Source: Salegentibacter agarivorans
GTDB taxonomy: Bacteria; Bacteroidota; Bacteroidia; Flavobacteriales; Flavobacteriaceae
Direction of reading: 5' to 3'
NCBI RefSeq assembly: GCF_900113135.1
Contig: NZ_FOOH01000003.1
Coordinates: forward strand, 143,763 to 207,762
Length of the DNA: 64,000 nucleotides
Position 1 is the stretch's first letter, and every line of letters starts with the position of its first letter. Positions 8,749-18,035 of this stretch are shown piece by piece. The translations under genes and the position numbers were made by a program. The notes below the pieces were generated by a model. The model was not told where the DNA came from. It saw nothing but the letters and a program-made list of their open reading frames with translations, and did not search any database.

Positions 8749-9638
8749 ATATGGTGCATTAATTTTTTTACCTCTTTTGCCATAATATCACTTAAATCTA
8801 TTCCATTTGAAGAGTGTGGGATGGTATTACAAGTCACTATTTTTTCTACTCCGGAATCCAATAAATCTTGATAGGCGTTTCCTGAAAAAACGGCGTGAAT
8901 GCCTACACAAATAGGTGGTTTCATTCCTGCTTTTTTAAGATGTTGTACGGTTTCAATCATTGTTCGGGCTGTGGAAATAATATCATCTACCAAAATGGGT
9001 GTAGCATCTTTATATATATCCACATCGGGAACAGAGACTTCTACATCACGGTCACCGTGACGCACCTTTTGTAATACCGTAAATGGTGCTCCTGCATTTT
9101 TGGCGACTTCTGATACCCATTGTTCACTTTCAGAATCAGGTCCGATAAGTACCGGGTTTTCGATATTTTCTTTAATCCATTCTGAAATTGCGTCGGCAGC
9201 TTGAATCACTTTATTTGGAATTTGATACACTTCTCCCAACGAACTAATTCTGTGCAAGTGAGGGTCAACTGTGGTAATGCTATCGGCGAAACCAGAAATC
9301 AATTTTCCGAAGAAACCGGAAGTCACTCCTTCTCCTTCATTAAATACTTTGTCCTGCCGCATATACGCCAAATAGGGTGCTACCAAACAGGTACACATAG
9401 CTCCTAATGATTTGGCTGTGTGGCTTAAAAAATATAGTGACAACAGTTTTTCGTCCGGTTCGTGCAAGGTGCATACCAGTACCACACATTTATCTTTAAC
9501 ATCAGACAATATGCGCGTGTATGATTCCCCGTCAGGGAATTTCCTTAATGTGGCTTGACCCACTTCAGCATCCATTTTTGTAGCCATTAGTTCTGTGAGT
9601 TCTTCATTTCCGGGAAGACTGAATAATATTGTTTTCAT
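8745..9638 (-). CDS. prs: Ribose-phosphate pyrophosphokinase (PRPP synthetase, short form)
   Basis: The 297-residue enzyme makes PRPP from ribose 5-phosphate and ATP. It shows the PRPP-binding loop VDDIISTARTMIE (about residues 216-228), the nucleotide region RKFPDGESYTR near residue 33, and the flexible-loop motif VDPHLHR. It is shorter and more divergent than the housekeeping Prs of about 310-320 residues and looks closer to archaeal or accessory types. It lies 11 bases after the AMP phosphorylase gene in the operon, which suggests joint handling of nucleotide ribose. The housekeeping copy is presumably elsewhere in the chromosome. Confidence 0.88.
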   Translation of the reverse strand: MKTILFSLPGNEELTELMATKMDAEVGQATLRKFPDGESYTRILSDVKDKCVVLVCTLHEPDEKLLSLYFLSHTAKSLGAMCTCLVAPYLAYMRQDKVFNEGEGVTSGFFGKLISGFADSITTVDPHLHRISSLGEVYQIPNKVIQAADAISEWIKENIENPVLIGPDSESEQWVSEVAKNAGAPFTVLQKVRHGDRDVEVSVPDVDIYKDATPILVDDIISTARTMIETVQHLKKAGMKPPICVGIHAVFSGNAYQDLLDSGVEKIVTCNTIPHSSNGIDLSDIMAKEVKKLMHHI

Positions 9639-9648
9639 AGTATGTTCT

Positions 9649-11151
9649 TTAATTTATAGTTATGATGTCGTTATGGTTGTTTTCATATTCCAAGGCATAA
9701 TTAAGTTCACCTTTGGATTCAGCATATATGGTATAAAGCAGTTGGTTCTCTTCGATTTGTTCTCCCAAATGCACATTTAGAAGAATCCCTGCCGATTTAG
9801 ATTGTGGTGCTCCAGAAAGCTTGGCCAGTTTTGCAATTTTACGGTTATCAATTCGTTGCAAAACGCCTGACTTTTCAGCTTTAATTTCAATTTTATAAGG
9901 TGCTAAAACTGGTTTTGAAAATTGACCTTGCGCCTTACAAATGGCTACGAATTTTTCATATGCTTTTCCAGATTTGAGAATTTTATGTGCGGTTTCCTGT
10001 CCCTTTCCTTTTTCTACTTTTCCAGAAAGTTCTAATAGTTCAGTAGCTAAAAGCAATGCTCTTTCTGTTAAGTCTTTAGGTGCATCTTCCTCATTTTTCA
10101 AAACTTTTAATATATCTATGGCTTCTAAAGTTGGACCGATACCCCTTCCAACAGGCTGCGTGCCATCCGTAACTACAACTTTTACATTCAACCCAACAGC
10201 AGTTCCAACGGTTTCCATATGATTTTTTAGTTTTTCTGCCATTTCGGTACTGCGAACCTTGGCGGTTTCTCCCACGGGAATATCAATGACCACGTGAGTA
10301 GAACCAGCTGCTGCCTTTTTAGAGAGTACTGAAGCGATGAGCTGACCTTCGCTATCAATATCCAAGGCTTTTTCAATTTTAATGAGCACATCATCGGCAG
10401 GACTTAACTGCGCTGTACCGCCCCAAACAAAACATCCGCCTTCTTTTTCTACTACGGTCTTTATTTCCTCGGAAGAGAGCGTAACATTGGTCAGTACTTC
10501 CATTGTATCTGCTGTGCCTGCTGGCGAAGTGATTGCCCGTGAGGATGTTTTTGGCATAGTAAGCCCATACGCGGCAACAATGGCAACTACCAATGGTGTT
10601 GTCCTATTGCCAGGCAATCCGCCAATACAATGTTTGTCGACCACGATATCCTTGTTCCAGTTCAGTTGCTTTCCGGAAGCAATCATTGCTTTCGTTAGGT
10701 CGGATATTTCATCAATATCCATTCGGTCGCCAGCACAGGCAGTAATAAATGCCGAAAGGTGGATGTTGGAATAATCGCCTTCCACGATATCGGTTATGAT
10801 GTTGTTATAGGCCTTATAATCCAGTTTTTTGTTATAGATTTTTGCCCTGACGTGGCTTAAGGATTCAATAGGCTCTAAATGGGAAACATATAATGTATCG
10901 TTTGGGGAAACATTGAGTTTTTTCGCAGCAGCATCTGATAGTCCGATTTCATTAGGCAACAGAATATCAGAATTCAGGACATTAAGACTTGCTACGATTG
11001 ATGTATTTGCATTGGATATTCTTATTCGGGTAAGTGCCTCAAACCCTTCTGAAATACAGACGTGGCAATCTTCGCGCATATACACTACATTTTCGTTTTG
11101 GGTATAGATTCCGAGATGTTTATATTTTAATATGTTTGAGTGTGTGTCCAT
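9649..11151 (-). CDS. AMP phosphorylase / thymidine phosphorylase family (archaeal-type, long form)
   Basis: The 500-residue enzyme carries the pyrimidine nucleoside phosphorylase signature in its AMP-phosphorylase form, KHCIGGLPGNRTTPLVVAI (about residues 168-186). It also has an N-terminal extra domain of about 85 residues, present in archaeal AMP phosphorylases (about 500 residues) and absent from bacterial DeoA (about 440). The expected reaction is phosphorolysis of NMPs to a free base and ribose 1,5-bisphosphate. Nucleoside substrates cannot be excluded. It is followed by prs, and no ribose-1,5-bisphosphate isomerase or RuBisCO was found in the window. Confidence 0.82.
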   Translation of the reverse strand: MDTHSNILKYKHLGIYTQNENVVYMREDCHVCISEGFEALTRIRISNANTSIVASLNVLNSDILLPNEIGLSDAAAKKLNVSPNDTLYVSHLEPIESLSHVRAKIYNKKLDYKAYNNIITDIVEGDYSNIHLSAFITACAGDRMDIDEISDLTKAMIASGKQLNWNKDIVVDKHCIGGLPGNRTTPLVVAIVAAYGLTMPKTSSRAITSPAGTADTMEVLTNVTLSSEEIKTVVEKEGGCFVWGGTAQLSPADDVLIKIEKALDIDSEGQLIASVLSKKAAAGSTHVVIDIPVGETAKVRSTEMAEKLKNHMETVGTAVGLNVKVVVTDGTQPVGRGIGPTLEAIDILKVLKNEEDAPKDLTERALLLATELLELSGKVEKGKGQETAHKILKSGKAYEKFVAICKAQGQFSKPVLAPYKIEIKAEKSGVLQRIDNRKIAKLAKLSGAPQSKSAGILLNVHLGEQIEENQLLYTIYAESKGELNYALEYENNHNDIITIN

Positions 11152-11179
11152 ATTTTATTGGTTGTTGTGATTTTTCGAT

Positions 11180-12556
11180 TTATTCTATTTCTTCGATGGT
11201 GTATAATTGCGGAATTTCTGCATCCCACCCATAGGTTTCCTTGATGCCTTTTTGCAATGCTTCTGCACTCTCTTTTTCACCGTGTACAATGAAAATACGT
11301 TCGGGTTTGTTTTTTATCTTATCCATCCAGTCCATAAGTTCTGCGTGGTCTGCGTGTGCCGAAAGCCCTTCAATTTCTGCAACTTCCATATCAAAGGGCA
11401 CCCATTTTCCATACACTTTAAGTTCCTTATCGCCTTCCAATAATTTTCTGCCTCGCGTACCTTCAGCTTGATAACCCACAAAAAGCAAGGTGTTGTTGGG
11501 GTTTTGTGCCTGTGTTTCAAGGTAGTTTAGCATTCTTCCGCCTGTGAGCATTCCGCTTCCTGCAATCACGATTTTCGGTTTATTATCTGTTCGTAATTCC
11601 ATTGTTTCCCGATAACTGCTTACGACCGTAAAGTGCGAGCACATTTCGTCACATTCGTTATCTTCCAACCTGTGCCAATCTCTTGTGCGATGAAACAATT
11701 CTAATACACTTGCTCCCATTGGGCTATCCATTATCATTTGTATTTTTGGTATTTTCTTCTCTTTCAATAATTTCCAAAAAATCAGCATCATCAATTGGGC
11801 ACGTTCTACTGAAAAACTTGGAACAAATAGGCTGCCACCTCTGTTGATGGTGTCATTGACCAATTTTTCTATCTGTGGAAGTGCTTCTACTTCATCAGGA
11901 TGAAATCTTCCTCCGTAGGTGGATTCAATAAATAATACATCTGCCTTTTTTGGCTTTAATGGCGGAAACAGTAATAAATCGTTTGTTCTGCCTATATCGC
12001 CAGAAAACACAAAACGTTTCCTGTGTACATCCAACTCAATGTAAGTTGCTCCCAGAATGTGTCCATTATATTGAAATCGAGCCCTTATGCCATCAAACAA
12101 TGGAATCCATTGTGATTGCGGAATTCCTTTAAAATGAGGGATAGTTTTTTCTACATCCTTTAGGTCGTACAATGGTTCAGCAGGATTATGTTTGGAATAG
12201 CCTTCTTTATTGGCACGTTCTGCTTCTTGTTCCTGAATTTTTGCACTATCATTCAAAATGATTTTTGCAATGTCCAAGGTGGGATTGGTACCATAGATGG
12301 GCCCTTTGAAACCTTGCTTTACCAATCTCGGCAGATAACCTGTGTGGTCCATATGGCCGTGGGTGAGCAAAACAGCATCAATATCAGCAACATTAACAGG
12401 TGGGTACTCCCAGTTTTTAAGGCGTAATTCCTTTAGCCCTTGAAAAAGTCCGCAGTCTATGAGTATCTTTTTATCTCCTGTGTCCACTAAATATTTTGAG
12501 CCGGTTACCGTACCTGCTGCACCTAAAAAGTGAATATTTATTTTATTGTTATCCAT
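11180..12556 (-). CDS. MBL-fold RNA-metabolising hydrolase (beta-CASP, RMMBL)
   Basis: The 458-residue protein has the metal-binding motif THGHMDHTGYLPRLV (about residues 65-79), later zinc ligands in FSGDIGR and SAHADH, a central beta-CASP domain, and the C-terminal RMMBL part ending in IFIVHGEKESAEAL. The family contains CPSF-like ribonucleases that bind two zinc ions. It is the second gene of its subcluster, 15 bases after a small gene. In other bacteria this gene often travels with AMP phosphorylase, PRPP synthetase and universal stress genes, which suggests a stress-linked RNA processing role. Confidence 0.88.
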   Translation of the reverse strand: MDNNKINIHFLGAAGTVTGSKYLVDTGDKKILIDCGLFQGLKELRLKNWEYPPVNVADIDAVLLTHGHMDHTGYLPRLVKQGFKGPIYGTNPTLDIAKIILNDSAKIQEQEAERANKEGYSKHNPAEPLYDLKDVEKTIPHFKGIPQSQWIPLFDGIRARFQYNGHILGATYIELDVHRKRFVFSGDIGRTNDLLLFPPLKPKKADVLFIESTYGGRFHPDEVEALPQIEKLVNDTINRGGSLFVPSFSVERAQLMMLIFWKLLKEKKIPKIQMIMDSPMGASVLELFHRTRDWHRLEDNECDEMCSHFTVVSSYRETMELRTDNKPKIVIAGSGMLTGGRMLNYLETQAQNPNNTLLFVGYQAEGTRGRKLLEGDKELKVYGKWVPFDMEVAEIEGLSAHADHAELMDWMDKIKNKPERIFIVHGEKESAEALQKGIKETYGWDAEIPQLYTIEEIE

Positions 12557-12571
12557 CTTTATAGTATTTAT

Positions 12572-12826
12572 TTAGAGTCCACCACAGCAGGAAGGTGTAT
12601 TTCCTTTATCTTGTTTTGATTTGCTCAATTCCACTATTTCTTTATATAGATTACGAGAATCCTCTTTAATAAAAAGAGCCAATTTCTTTACTGATTTAGG
12701 TTCAAAGTGAACCATTTCCAATAATATCTCAAGGGCTTCTTCAAGTAGTTTTGAGTCATCTTCCAATGCCTGGTAAAATGGTTCTAAATCTATGTTGCCC
12801 TGTTTTTGCAATTCTTCAGTTTTCAT
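12572..12826 (-). CDS. Small helical protein with C-terminal CCGG motif
   Basis: The 84-residue soluble protein is mostly helical and acidic and ends in SCCGGL, a two-cysteine tail that could bind metal or be redox active. I do not recognise the family. It lies 15 bases before the MBL hydrolase gene and 41 bases after the ATP-cone nuclease gene, so it belongs to the same transcript. Confidence 0.6.
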   Translation of the reverse strand: MKTEELQKQGNIDLEPFYQALEDDSKLLEEALEILLEMVHFEPKSVKKLALFIKEDSRNLYKEIVELSKSKQDKGNTPSCCGGL

Positions 12827-12867
12827 TTGTATTATTTTTAAAAATTAGTAATTATTCATTATTTGAA

Positions 12868-13710
12868 TTAATGGGATCTACATAATTCTCTTGAATCTTC
12901 GAGTATCTTATTTTGCCTTAGCTTACTGATACCCATTTGTTCCAAAAAGTCTGGATTTTCGTGTAGCTCCTTGCAGAGTATGATGCCTTGATCCAATAAT
13001 TTTGTTTTTTCAGCTTTGGTAAGTGTTGTTAAAGCGGTTAAGGGATGTAGCCCCGATTTATCTATTCTGTCCTTGAGACCATTTCCTCTTGGATAATCCC
13101 AACTGGTCATAAGCATTCCAACACATTTCCCGTACTGAATGGCATCGGTTGTGAAACGCGTATTGGTGTAAACCCCGCCTTTATGAAGTTTAGCCTCGTG
13201 ACCTTTTTGGTGTTTCCATTGCTTTTCCACGTCCAAAAACCGTGAATGGATATATAATGGGATTTTTACATTGCAAAACCTGCCTTGGTCACTATGGTAT
13301 TTACATTCAATCATATAATGTTTATTTCCTTTTTGCGCTATCACATCCACTTCGTGCTGAACGCAATTGCCTTGAACTATGACACCAACCTGTGTTGAAA
13401 ATCCTTCGTGTGCCAATAGTTTGCCTACTAACTTTTCAAATGGAAAACCGGTTGGACCTAGTTCCATTAAAGCTTTTTTGAGCTTGTACTTTGAGGCACT
13501 TACCCTAGATTTTCGTTTTAGCATCTTGAAAGCCAACTGATAGATTTTTTTGGTTGTCATTCCTTCTTCAATCTGCTCTTGTACTTTCCGGGCTACATCC
13601 TGAATAATATCCTCATCTGCCCGTGAACGCCGCAGGGAGTTGATGAGTTTGTTTACATCAAAGGCTTCGTACTCACCAGAGTATTTTTTTATTAGGACTG
13701 GTTTATTCAT
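12868..13710 (-). CDS. ATP-cone domain fused to Mrr-like restriction endonuclease domain
   Basis: The 280-residue protein starts with an ATP-cone domain (about residues 5-90, opening VLIKKYSGEYEAFDVNKLINSL as in NrdR and ribonucleotide reductases), a regulatory nucleotide-binding module. A PD-(D/E)XK nuclease domain follows at about 95-200, with the catalytic pattern HEVDVIAQKGN followed by MIECKYH. The C-terminal 60 residues contain a helix-hairpin-type stretch. A nuclease gated by ATP/dATP is an inference from these domains. It is 2 bases after the double universal stress gene, inside a metabolic operon and not next to any methyltransferase. Confidence 0.8.
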   Translation of the reverse strand: MNKPVLIKKYSGEYEAFDVNKLINSLRRSRADEDIIQDVARKVQEQIEEGMTTKKIYQLAFKMLKRKSRVSASKYKLKKALMELGPTGFPFEKLVGKLLAHEGFSTQVGVIVQGNCVQHEVDVIAQKGNKHYMIECKYHSDQGRFCNVKIPLYIHSRFLDVEKQWKHQKGHEAKLHKGGVYTNTRFTTDAIQYGKCVGMLMTSWDYPRGNGLKDRIDKSGLHPLTALTTLTKAEKTKLLDQGIILCKELHENPDFLEQMGISKLRQNKILEDSRELCRSH

Positions 13711-13712
13711 TG

Positions 13713-14543
13713 TTATACCTTAATGGTCATTACCGGCAATTCGGAATGATTGGTTACGCCCTCGGCGATACTTTTGGAGAACAGGCTTAAAAAACCTGTA
13801 CGGCCACTAGTACACATTGCTATTAAATCGGCATCTTTATATTTCAAAAAATTGTTTATACCTGTTTCTACATCAGGTTCATTATATACATTCATTGAAA
13901 AGTTATCCAAATCGGGGAATTTCTTCAAGAATTCCTTGATGGGGTCCAAACCCTGTTCTATACTGTTAAAATCAGTTTGGGTATTAACCCTCAATAAATG
14001 AAGATGTGCACCGCACTTTTCCGCAATAGAAATAACCTGCTTAAATGCTTCGCTCACATCTTCCAGAAAATCTGAAACAAAAACAATATTATTAAAAGGA
14101 AAAGTTACTTTTTCATCCTTAACCACAATTACAGGGACATCGGCTTTTCTTACAATTTTCTCTACATTGCTTCCCAGTAATTCGCGCACTCCACCTCGGG
14201 TGCCGCTGCTTCCTGTAACAATAAAGTCGTGGTGAAAATGACCGGAGTGTTTAAGTATATTTGCCTGTCCGCCATCAAACTCAAGGAACGTCCTGCATTC
14301 AAGCTCTTGTTGTTCTGCTTTTTTTTCCAGTGCTCTCAAGGAGGCTTTTGCACTTCCTATTTCTTTTACTGTTTCTGGATATCTTTTTTCTTTTTCCTTA
14401 TCTAGCTCAACCCAGTTTACGGGGGTGTTAATTAAGTGAAAAAAATGAATTTCTGAATTGTAAAGCTTTGCCATTTCAATTCCGAGTTCCTCTGCTTTCT
14501 TGCAGTTTTCTGAAAAGTTTGTAGGTACGAGTATGTTTTTCAT
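13713..14543 (-). CDS. Tandem universal stress protein
   Basis: The 276-residue cytoplasmic protein holds two UspA-like domains (about 1-142 and 147-276). The first ends in the ATP-binding pattern VTGSSGTRGGVRELLGSNVEKIV; the second has CTSGRTGFLSLFSKSIAEGV. It lies 2 bases before the ATP-cone nuclease gene and 32 bases after the class I aldolase gene. In related clusters such proteins mark stress or low-oxygen regulons. Confidence 0.85.
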   Translation of the reverse strand: MKNILVPTNFSENCKKAEELGIEMAKLYNSEIHFFHLINTPVNWVELDKEKEKRYPETVKEIGSAKASLRALEKKAEQQELECRTFLEFDGGQANILKHSGHFHHDFIVTGSSGTRGGVRELLGSNVEKIVRKADVPVIVVKDEKVTFPFNNIVFVSDFLEDVSEAFKQVISIAEKCGAHLHLLRVNTQTDFNSIEQGLDPIKEFLKKFPDLDNFSMNVYNEPDVETGINNFLKYKDADLIAMCTSGRTGFLSLFSKSIAEGVTNHSELPVMTIKV

Positions 14544-14575
14544 GATTTATTGGTTTTAAATTGTTTTCGTTATAA

Positions 14576-15637
14576 TTAAGCTATGGTTATACTATCTTCC
14601 AGATATACCTGTTGGACGGAGTGCAGTAACTCAATCCCTCTAATAAAAGGCTTTTGAAATGCTTTTCGACCCATAATCAATCCAGAGCCGCCAGCTCTTT
14701 TATTGATTAATGCTGTTGTTACCGCTTCGGTCAAATCTGATTCACCTTTAGAGCCACCGCCGGAATTGATCAATCCTATTTTGCCCATATAGCAATTGGC
14801 GACTTGTAATCGACAAAGGTCAATGGGATGTTCTGTGGTAAGGGTTTTATACATTTCATCATCATATTTTCCAAACCCAATTTCCTTAAATCCAAAATTG
14901 TTTGTAGGTAATTTTTGTTTGATGATATCTGCCTGTATCGTTACGCCGATATGATTAGCTTGTCCGGTAACGTCGGCGGCAGCGTGATAATCTTTCTTTT
15001 CGGTTTTAAAATTTTCATTGCGGGTATAGCACCATAAAATGGTAGCCATTCCTAAACTATGGGCTTCTTCAAAAGCTTCGGCTATTTCCTTTAGCTGTCT
15101 ATTACTTTCTTCAGAACCAAAATAAATGGTGGCACCCACAGCAACGGCTCCCATATTCCAAGCTGATTTTACTTTTCCGAATAGTGTTTGGTCATATTTG
15201 TTTGGGTAGGTAAGCAGTTCATTGTGGTTAATCTTCACGATAAACGGAATTTTATGGGCATATTTTCGTGCGTTTAATCCTAAAACCCCAAAGGTGGAAG
15301 CCACTCCATTACATCCTGCTTCTATTGCCAATTTTATAATATTCTCCGGGTCAAAATAATCCGGGTTTTTATAGAATGAAAAAGCAGCACTGTGCTCAAT
15401 ACCCTGGTCTACGGGAAGGATGCTCAAATAGCCTGTACCGCCAAGGTTTCCGTGGTTATACAATTGCGAAAGACTTCGCAGTACCTGTGGATTTCTGTTA
15501 CTTTGAACAAATACCTTATCTATGTTTGCTTTACTGGGGGTTTGCAGTTCATCCTTTGTTATTTTTTCACAAACGTGTTCCAAATAGAAGTCTGCCTTTT
15601 CTCCTAAAAGTCCTATTATGTTTTTGCTTATTTTCAT
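14576..15637 (-). CDS. fbaB: Class I fructose-bisphosphate aldolase (DhnA/FbaB type)
   Basis: The 353-residue enzyme interconverts fructose 1,6-bisphosphate with triose phosphates. Family signs include PVDQGIEHS near residue 100, [19 protein letters not shown], the phosphate-binding [12 protein letters not shown] (about 298-309) and the C-terminal [17 protein letters not shown]. Class I aldolases use a lysine Schiff base and need no metal, unlike the zinc-dependent class II enzyme typical of bacteria. It follows the type II GAPDH gene by 11 bases, so two consecutive glycolytic steps are encoded together. Confidence 0.88.
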   Translation of the reverse strand: MKISKNIIGLLGEKADFYLEHVCEKITKDELQTPSKANIDKVFVQSNRNPQVLRSLSQLYNHGNLGGTGYLSILPVDQGIEHSAAFSFYKNPDYFDPENIIKLAIEAGCNGVASTFGVLGLNARKYAHKIPFIVKINHNELLTYPNKYDQTLFGKVKSAWNMGAVAVGATIYFGSEESNRQLKEIAEAFEEAHSLGMATILWCYTRNENFKTEKKDYHAAADVTGQANHIGVTIQADIIKQKLPTNNFGFKEIGFGKYDDEMYKTLTTEHPIDLCRLQVANCYMGKIGLINSGGGSKGESDLTEAVTTALINKRAGGSGLIMGRKAFQKPFIRGIELLHSVQQVYLEDSITIA

Positions 15638-15648
15638 CTCGATAGTGT

Positions 15649-16662
15649 TTAATGGATTCCTAAACTTTCATTTGTTTTGGCGATGGATTTAGCCCCATCT
15701 GTTTCAATTCCAGTTAAAGCCCTAATAGCATCAATTGTTTCCGGGATTACAATAGCTTGGTTATCGACCACGTAGGCATAAAAGAGTTCGTCTCCCTGTA
15801 CCTTCAGCATATCTTCCCATAGTGCTACTTCGTACATATCGCCCCAAGGCCTTCCCATATCCAAGAACATTTCCTTAATGGTATTGTTAGAAACCAGACC
15901 TTGGTCATATTGAATCAATTTAATACGGCTGGACGTTTTGAAAGCATTTAGCACTTCTTGCTTTGTCGCCTGTTTTTTCAATTTCACATTCCAATAGTGC
16001 AGATGGCTTAAGGTTTGCGGTACTTTTACTGCTGCGGTGATGACATCCAGTTCTGGGTCAACACTTTTAGCATCCGGACCTTGATGGCTTGGGATATCTT
16101 TTTCGGGAACCATCGTATTCATAATACCACCCAAATGACTTTCCCAAGGGTCTGTAGCTCTTCTTAAAAGTGTACCTCTGGCATAATCCAATAAATCGGC
16201 TCTTTTTAAAGCGGTCAAGGTTCTTAAAATAGACGTAGTATTACAGGAAACTACTCTTGTCGCATTCAAGTTTAGAGCTGATTTGTAATTATTTTCTGCA
16301 CTAAAGGAATGCCCTGTGGTTTCGTGTTTTTCGCCACCGTGTAGAATAAATTTGATGTTTTGCTCCTTGTAGATAACGACATTCTGAGCGGCAATTTTTT
16401 TGGGTGTACAGTCCACAACAAGATCTGATTTCTTTAAAAGTTCCTGCATATCGCCTTTTACCGAAATCCCTTCAGATTTCATTTTATCAGCAGCATCTTT
16501 AGTTGCTGCATAAATGTCGTATTCCTTTCTTACGGCATTTTGAATTCGCCAGTCGCTAATGATATCACATACTCCCGAAAGCTTCATATCGTTTTGTAAG
16601 TTGATGGCATCTGCCACCCTTTTTCCAATGACTCCGTATCCTATAACTGCTATATTTTTCAT
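15649..16662 (-). CDS. Type II (archaeal-type) glyceraldehyde-3-phosphate dehydrogenase
   Basis: The 337-residue enzyme oxidises glyceraldehyde 3-phosphate. It shows an N-terminal Rossmann motif [18 protein letters not shown] near residue 109, HGGEKHE, and the catalytic-Cys segment [12 protein letters not shown] (Cys about residue 140). These place it with the type II GAPDH of archaea, not with the bacterial GapA family. Type II enzymes commonly accept NADP as well as NAD. It stands between the APC permease and class I aldolase genes. Horizontal origin from an archaeal-like source is likely but was not tested. Confidence 0.85.
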   Translation of the reverse strand: MKNIAVIGYGVIGKRVADAINLQNDMKLSGVCDIISDWRIQNAVRKEYDIYAATKDAADKMKSEGISVKGDMQELLKKSDLVVDCTPKKIAAQNVVIYKEQNIKFILHGGEKHETTGHSFSAENNYKSALNLNATRVVSCNTTSILRTLTALKRADLLDYARGTLLRRATDPWESHLGGIMNTMVPEKDIPSHQGPDAKSVDPELDVITAAVKVPQTLSHLHYWNVKLKKQATKQEVLNAFKTSSRIKLIQYDQGLVSNNTIKEMFLDMGRPWGDMYEVALWEDMLKVQGDELFYAYVVDNQAIVIPETIDAIRALTGIETDGAKSIAKTNESLGIH

Positions 16663-16681
16663 ATAAATTGATTTTTATTAA

Positions 16682-18028
16682 TTATGTTTTATTGTTCGTA
16701 GTTTCCATTCCCATTGGCATATTACCTTCATCGTCTGTGTGTGAAATCATAAAAAGGCGTTCTGCAACAAGTATTAGAACAATCCCAATCGCTGCTACGA
16801 TAAGCACCAAAGGATCGTTCAGATATTTTATATAAAGAAAAGCTGCCAATACCGCAATGTCCAATACGATGGCTATTAATGGGATGATAGGCTGAAAAAC
16901 CACTTTGTTTTTAAGGTGACGGAACAGCCCCCAATGGATAGCGATATCCATAATAAGGTAAAAAATAGCCCCAATGGATGCTATCCTTGTCAAATCGAAA
17001 AGCACGGTCAGTAAAATGGCGAGGGAAGACGTGAATATTAGTGCTGGATTTTTTAAGCTACCAAGTTTGGTTAAAGAAGGCACCTGTTTCATATTGCTGA
17101 GCATTGCCAACAAGCGTGAAGAGGAAAAGATACTGGCAATGACCCCAGAAACCGTGGCAATAATGGCAATGCCAATGGTAATCCAGGAACCCCATTCCCC
17201 AAAAACAGGTTTTGCGGCGGCTGCAAGGGCATAATCTTTAGCTTCGATTATTTCAGGAATGCTTAAACCTCCCGCAACAGCTAATGCCAAGGCTACATAT
17301 ATCAGTGTGCAGATAAGTATGGAAAACACGATAGACCTACCAAGATTTTTATGCGGGTTTTTAATATCGGCCCCTTGGTTCGTGATAGTGGTAAAGCCTT
17401 TATAAGCAAGGATAGATAACGCCAAAGCGGCCACAAATCCGAAGCCTTGTGGTAATGTCTCAGTATTTTTGGGAATATAGTTTCCCGTAATATCGGCAAA
17501 ACCTGAAATTGCAAGGCCGGCAATAGCTAAAATTGCTATTCCCACTACCTTTATAATAGCGGTAAATGTCGCGGTGGCACCAATAACCTTATTGCCCAGG
17601 ATGTTCACTATATAAGCAACAACAATTAGCCCAACACCCAGGGTAGAGGCATAACCTGCATAGGACTCGGGAAATAGTCTCAACGTATATGCTCCAAAAG
17701 TACCCGCCACCAGACTTTCGGAAACTACCATTGATACGTACATCAGCAAAGAATAAAACCCTGTTGTTGTTCCAGGTCCATAGGATTTGTTAAGGAATTT
17801 AACCACACCTCCAGACGATGGAAAAGCATTTGAAAACTTGACATAGGAATATGAGCTAAAACCCACCACAACAGCACCTGCAATAAATGCAATGGGAAAT
17901 AGATCACCCACCAACTCTGCTATTTGCCCCATAAGGACAAATATGCCAGCACCAATCATTACGCCTGTACCAAGAGATATGGAACCTAATAAGGAAAGCT
18001 TATTATTTTTATCTGTGGTGTTTTTCAT
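16682..18028 (-). CDS. APC-superfamily permease (copy 1)
   Basis: The 448-residue protein has about 12 membrane spans and the APC opening GSISLGTGVMIGAGIFVLMGQIAEL near residues 15-39, where a glycine-rich unwound helix forms the substrate site. It is clearly paralogous to the permease at 38111 over most of its length (for example the shared blocks ALSILAYKGFTTITN and SIPEIIEAKDY). The substrate, an amino acid or other organic cation, cannot be told. It lies 7 bases after the NADH dehydrogenase gene in the operon. Confidence 0.85.
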   Translation of the reverse strand: MKNTTDKNNKLSLLGSISLGTGVMIGAGIFVLMGQIAELVGDLFPIAFIAGAVVVGFSSYSYVKFSNAFPSSGGVVKFLNKSYGPGTTTGFYSLLMYVSMVVSESLVAGTFGAYTLRLFPESYAGYASTLGVGLIVVAYIVNILGNKVIGATATFTAIIKVVGIAILAIAGLAISGFADITGNYIPKNTETLPQGFGFVAALALSILAYKGFTTITNQGADIKNPHKNLGRSIVFSILICTLIYVALALAVAGGLSIPEIIEAKDYALAAAAKPVFGEWGSWITIGIAIIATVSGVIASIFSSSRLLAMLSNMKQVPSLTKLGSLKNPALIFTSSLAILLTVLFDLTRIASIGAIFYLIMDIAIHWGLFRHLKNKVVFQPIIPLIAIVLDIAVLAAFLYIKYLNDPLVLIVAAIGIVLILVAERLFMISHTDDEGNMPMGMETTNNKT

Positions 18029-18035
18029 TTCAAAA

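Noticed and set aside
9941..10774. Antisense frames over the AMP phosphorylase gene
   Set aside because: No family motif or start context; they are mirror frames of a clear enzyme gene.
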